This document shows, piece by piece, positions 45,970 to 64,000 of a DNA stretch of 64,000 nt. The translations under genes were made by a program, and so were the position numbers. The DNA comes from Salminus brasiliensis (taxonomy: Eukaryota; Chordata; Actinopteri; Characiformes; Bryconidae): assembly GCF_030463535.1 (NCBI RefSeq), contig NC_132880.1, positions 39,685,842 to 39,749,841 of the forward strand, in the 5' to 3' direction. Within the stretch, counting starts at the first letter, position 1. Each line of letters starts with the position of its first letter. The notes beneath the pieces are model-generated. The model was not told where the DNA came from. It saw only the letters and a program-made list of their open reading frames with translations, and searched no databases.

Positions 45970-48122
45970 ACAGCCAGATTCTTAAAAAAGGACATTCAAA
46001 TACTCTCCCCCTTTTTATTTTATTTATACTTTTTATTTAACTGGATTAAATAACAGATTCTGAATACAAAATCATTGTTATTTAATCCAGTTAAATCCAG
46101 TGCCCATTGTCATTTTGCCCACCCCTAGCTCTCGCTTCCATTTAACAATGATCTTTGTTGCTAAGAGGTTTTGGAAAACCAAGCCCAGTTTAGTACAAAA
46201 TGTTAAACCATTTATATTTCTACTGTCTGTTGTTGCACTGTCTAAGATATGTTTCTCTATACTTTAAAGCACTGAATTTATTTCAATAATGCTTAAAAAT
46301 GGGGTCGGAGCTATGTCTCCCTCAGTAACGTCAGAGTGCTCAATCCCACCAATGAAACAGTAGTGTAAAGAACAGCGTTGTAAGGTCCATCATGTGTTGT
46401 ATACATTTGTATTGTTGACCACTGTATTTGAAAAGTCTCATGGAGTCTCATGATCAGGCCTAAATTAAAACCCTGATAGGCTGGTAGAATATTGATGTTT
46501 ATTACCCAAAATCAGTTTTCCTCACCTCTATTCACAGCTATTAAACAGCAGTGTTTTGCTATTCAATTGATTTAATCAATAGTGTAAGTCTGTGTTCTAC
46601 CTTCTGACCTACCTTCATTTTGATTTTTAATCTGGAGGTCAGATGCACGTTTTATGGTACATGACACTTTCTACTGCTTGTAGAATGCAAAAATATCTAG
46701 ATATCCTAAGCTGTGTTAATACATTTAGCATATTGTGCCACTGAGAGGCAACAGATGTTCCACATCTTCATTCAATGGCCTGATATGTAGTGGCGGATCC
46801 TATCACAGGTCTCTTTTCATAGTCGTATTATACTGACGTTGCAGATTGAAGCAGTCTGCACTATTTTGGTGTTTCCTCTTCCATTATAGGAAGGCAAAAC
46901 TGTGCTAAAAGCGAACTTCTGTAAGATCTTCTGTAGAAGTAAGTGTTTGTTTTCTAAAGTGGACGATGGCATATGAGCCAGACAGCAACATCAGTTACAC
47001 ATGGTGAATTCAATCCACTTCACTGCTATACTGAACCAACAGACATTTATCCTTCTGCAAATGTTTGGATTTTATTTTTTTACGCTTTTCTGTGTATAAA
47101 TCAAATGTTTTGTATAGTTTACTTTGGTCCTATTTAAAGACAAAAACATCATACCCTCATGTCTCAACATAGACCTGATGTAAATATGTTTGTTGTGTCA
47201 TGAAATGTGAAACCTATCTATCTGTCAATTAAGAAATTACTTCACGTTGTTGTACGGTCATTATTGGTCGAAGGCACCTTCCTGGACTTGTTCAGAACTG
47301 CATTTTATCGGCAGGCTTGTATGGATTTATTTATGATGCATTCCAGTTGGTACACATCCACATATTGTCACTGACAAAAAAAACCTTGCTTTACAAAGAA
47401 AAAATCTTTATAACGCTCAATGGCAGTCGATGTAAAAAAATAAGTAAATCTGAAGCATTTCTATTGGTCCATCCATCTTGTTTTCTTTCCGATACAATGT
47501 AAAGAACAACTGGCAGATTCAGATTATGTCAAAAAGTGAAAAATGACCAAAAAGGGAGATACAAGGTTTTTGCACAACAGCAACAATACACTTATAAATT
47601 GCACACGACAAAAGATTTTTACATTGATAAATGTATTGATTTATTTATTAAAAACATCTTTGCTAATGTAAAAGAAAAAAAAAAGTTACGTGTTTAACAA
47701 GTTGAACACTGACCGTTCAAGAGTGGTCCCGCCGATAACTGGGTGAAATAGCAGGACATTTAGATTGACGGTTTTCTTTATTTTCATGCGCGACGTTAAA
47801 AATCCACGTTGGTAACAATGGGAATTATTCAGATACAATAAAGACTTTTATTTAGCATTACTTTAGTGTGGGTGTTGTAGTGTACCTTAAAAATAACAAA
47901 TCTTAGTAAAATAGTTCAAAACTCTCCCACCACTCATTACACTGGCTTCAGCAGCTGCTGGGCTGAGTACACTAGTACTGTGCTCTGTCACACAAGTGCA
48001 CAGGGTCACAGAGCTAGCACATGCACATTTGGCACAAAGTGGAAACACAAAATCACACAAGTGCAGAAAGCTAAGAGTGGAGATCTCATCACAGGTTTAG
48101 TGCTTCAGCCACTTTCCTCTCT
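45970..48122. other. Tail-to-tail interval of casd1 and sgce
   Basis: No gene apart from the two 3' UTRs. AATAAA on the plus strand at 47837-47842 is a candidate distal casd1 signal. TTTATT on the plus strand at 47640-47649 (two overlapping AATAAA on the minus strand) is a candidate sgce signal, about 480 bases past its stop. If both are used the transcripts overlap by about 200 bases. Confidence 0.45.
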
Positions 48123-61659
<13,537 letters not shown>

Positions 61660-62040
61660 GGCTTATCGGTCGAGAGGAGTATTTACATGGCAGGTGTGAT
61701 TTTTCGCCAGTGCTAGCCGTACTCCGGCAGCCATAAGCATCCCCTCCGCTGCAGCCCTCTCGCCTCCGCCTCCTCCGGGGAGCAAACACATACACACACA
61801 CTGTGTTTATACACACTCACACACGCGCGCGCGACACACACCCACACCGAACATCTGGCGCAGATGCTGGAAAATCAGAATCCCCGTTTTTGCGGTTTTG
61901 AGGAGTGAAAGCTGGAACAGACAACGCCCAATAACCAACGACGCTCCACTGCACTGAAGACAGAGCAGCCATTACCCACAGCTCGGTAGAAAGGAATAAG
62001 CTGAAGCTCAAATTTAAGCATTTTCTGTTGTTGATCATGA
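61660..62040 (-). promoter_or_regulatory. sgce: sgce promoter / 5' UTR region
   Basis: Sequence upstream (rightward) of the sgce start is richer in CpG, with cgcgcgcgcg (61827-61836) inside CA repeats and cctccgcctcctccgg. There is no TATA box. It probably serves as a CpG-type promoter. No divergent neighbour is seen on the far side; PEG10, which lies there in mammals, is a therian-specific retrotransposon-derived gene. Confidence 0.5.
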
Positions 62041-62149
62041 TCATGATCATGGTTATGAATGTTAAGACATTATCCGGCTTTCTGTGATTGCTATGAATTG
62101 TTTTTCTGGGGCCGAATTTGGTGAACAACGTTTACAGGGTGAGTCTGAC

Positions 62150-62880
62150 AGGCCAGTTGTGAACAAGTTCCAACCATCTATCTCATGGTTTGAGGTTATG
62201 CTGAAGAAGTACTTCTCCTTCTTCGTTATTCCATCCACTTGTACCACTTCCACTGGCTGCAAAAGTAAAACAGCCCAAATGCATGTTGCTACCACCACCA
62301 TGCTTAACAGTTGGTACCGCCGGGATATCGATAACAGGGTTGTGGGTTCGATTCCTGGGCTCGGCAAGCTGCCACTGTTGGGCCCTTGAGCAAGGCCCTT
62401 TACCCTCTCTGCTCCCCGGGCGCTGGAGTTGGCTGCCCACCGCTCTGTGTGTGTGTGTGTACTCACTGCCCCTAGCTCACTAGTGTGTGTGTGAGTGTGT
62501 TTACTACCAGATGGGTTAAATGCAGAGGACACATTTTGCTGTACAGTGACAAATACGTGCACCTTTACCTTTAGTGTTACTGGGGTTGAATGTTTCACCC
62601 CTTTCTTTGTCGTGGTGGTCAGCCGCAGGGGCTTCTGTCTTGCACAGCAGTCTTTTAGTCCATGGCAATGTAAAAATCACCCCACTGTAGACAGTAGCAA
62701 CTTCCAGTACATGGCAGTCTGTGTTTTGGTAGTTATTGGGTTGTTCCTGACCATCTATACCCATTTCCTCTTAGCTGAGGGTTTGGGTCTTATTCCAGAC
62801 CATGGCAAAGTGGCTAAACCTCCCAAGAACTTGTACTTAAGTACTATTGTTTGAACAGATGGTTTTGAACTTAATTTAAA
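62150..62880 (-). pseudogene. Decayed Tc1-like transposase interrupted by a SINE
   Basis: On the minus strand 62183-62320 reads [17 protein letters not shown] with KEKYFF-like residues, matching the central Tc1 transposase region (VKHGGG...WGCF). The part at about 62576-62880 looks like the preceding portion of the same element. Between them lies a SINE (62325-62575). Frameshifts and stops are present. Confidence 0.55.
62325..62575 (+). repeat. SINE copy inserted in the Tc1-like relic
   Basis: 'acagggttgtgggttcgatt', 'ttgggcccttgagcaaggcc', 'gctggagttggctgcccacc', a TG-rich stretch and 'gcagaggacacattttgctg' match the reverse complement of 5375-5640. The tRNA-like head seems truncated here. 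Confidence 0.6.
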
Positions 62881-64000
62881 TAATTCAAGGAGACTTTATT
62901 GTCATTTGCATTGCATGTGGTACATGGGGTGGAAAAAAATCGAGATCCCAGTTACACCCAAAGTGCAATTATTAAATAAAAAAATATAATAAAAATAATA
63001 TAAGAGGGGTAGACATAAATATGAAAAGTGGGAAAGCAGAGAATTTTTTAAAAGTTGCAGCAATCTAATCACAATATGAGCTGAAGTAGCATAATAAAAT
63101 TGAAAGCTCACCAGACATTCAAGTCCATGATGAATGTACGGCCACAACTGTACATGAAGTACTTAATTATACTCAATTCTATTCATATTTGTTGTATTTG
63201 TTTGTATTTGTTGTAATTTGGTTGCTCATACCAGGATGATCAGTACTAATACCAGTATGCTTCATTATTATTATACTGATGTTGTTATTGCTGCTGTTGT
63301 TGTTGGTATGCTAACACTAAGCCACATAGTCACAGAACTAGATCTCTTCTCGTTTCAGTGCTATTAAAATGTCATTAAGCCTAAATGTTCTCTCAAGTCC
63401 ATAACCCCTCCCCCAGCCCATAAGCTGTAAAGAGGACAATGAGATAAGGTCTGTCATAATGTATTCAACCCCCTGTGGTGAGGCTGAGCAGACAGATGGT
63501 CATGCAAAGTGCCCTTTGCACTATGGGCAATGCTCCACAACTGGACGCTGCAAGAGGGGCCCAGTCTGATGCAGGCCTATTGATAGTAATACAACCTATT
63601 GATGAAGACATACACAGTCAAATCATCAGTATAGAAATGGCAGGGTGTAAATGTTAGTCACCCCAACAGTGACAGTGAGTTGGATTGACGAGACTGACTG
63701 AATATTTGAGAAGAAATTAGGCTTGGCATTGGTTTGGGCTTGTGTTGCAGCCAGTGACATAGGCTCAAACATTTCACTGGTATAGGGAATAGTACTGCTA
63801 AACACATCTAAAAAGCCGGGACTACCTGTAGATGTGAAACTCAAGGTTTGTCCATTGTCCTCACACCCCCAACCTACATATATTTGGAAATCTCTGGATA
63901 GACCTCAAAAGAGCAGTTATATAAAAAACACACTTTACAGCCATTGCAGAGCAGAACAACTTTTACCCCACTACATTTATCCCACCTGTGGCAGTGAACA
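62881..64000. other. Non-coding DNA at the right edge
   Basis: A block 'caaggagactttattgtcat' at 62887-62906 resembles tails of fish retroelements. The rest is AT-rich with no gene. I see nothing to suggest the first exon of the next gene. Confidence 0.45.

Noticed and set aside
62495-62854. 119-codon plus-strand frame after sgce
   Set aside because: It runs across a SINE tail and the antisense strand of a Tc1-like relic, with no protein family match.

Overview
This is vertebrate nuclear DNA, almost certainly from a ray-finned (teleost) fish. It has long introns with GT-AG borders, TG/CA and CT microsatellites, Tc1-like transposons, tRNA-derived SINEs and many short inverted-repeat elements of the kind that fill teleost genomes. 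Some repeat families recall otophysan fishes (characins, catfishes), but that is only an impression. Three protein genes are recognisable, in the order col1a2 (+), casd1 (+), sgce (-). This matches the order and orientation of COL1A2-CASD1-SGCE on human chromosome 7q21, so the window is an ancient syntenic block.

Layout. 1-9060: repeat-rich upstream DNA with one doubtful pair of spliced-looking exons (1358-1893). 9011-30131: col1a2, pro-alpha2 chain of type I collagen, which I could assemble into 51 coding exons and 1,358 residues with an unbroken 1,014-residue Gly-X-Y helix. It has an NF-Y/TATA promoter and the conserved start-codon stem-loop of type I collagen mRNAs. 30150-34670: intergenic DNA with a decayed LINE reverse transcriptase, several inverted-repeat elements and a roughly 0.9 kb minisatellite that ends just before the next gene. 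34840-44391: casd1, sialate O-acetyltransferase, 18 exons and 796 residues, with catalytic Ser94, Asp270 and His273. Intron 6 carries a Tc1-like element whose transposase frame is fully open (340 residues, DD34E). 44392-48122: the tail-to-tail interval between casd1 and sgce. 48123-61659: sgce, epsilon-sarcoglycan, minus strand, 11 exons and 414 residues. 61660-64000: sgce promoter side, then a decayed Tc1 copy split by a SINE.

The three genes are neighbours by descent and do not form a pathway. One makes a secreted matrix chain, one a Golgi enzyme that O-acetylates sialic acids, and one a plasma-membrane glycoprotein of the dystrophin complex. I found no clearly new biological system. The observations most worth checking are sequence changes at the collagenase site and a cross-link lysine of the alpha2(I) helix, the intact Tc1 transposase whose left terminal repeat appears truncated, the casd1 promoter minisatellite with an overlapping upstream ORF, and competing splice donors in sgce.

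All exon borders were read by eye from splice signals, reading frame and remembered family structure. No alignment was run.
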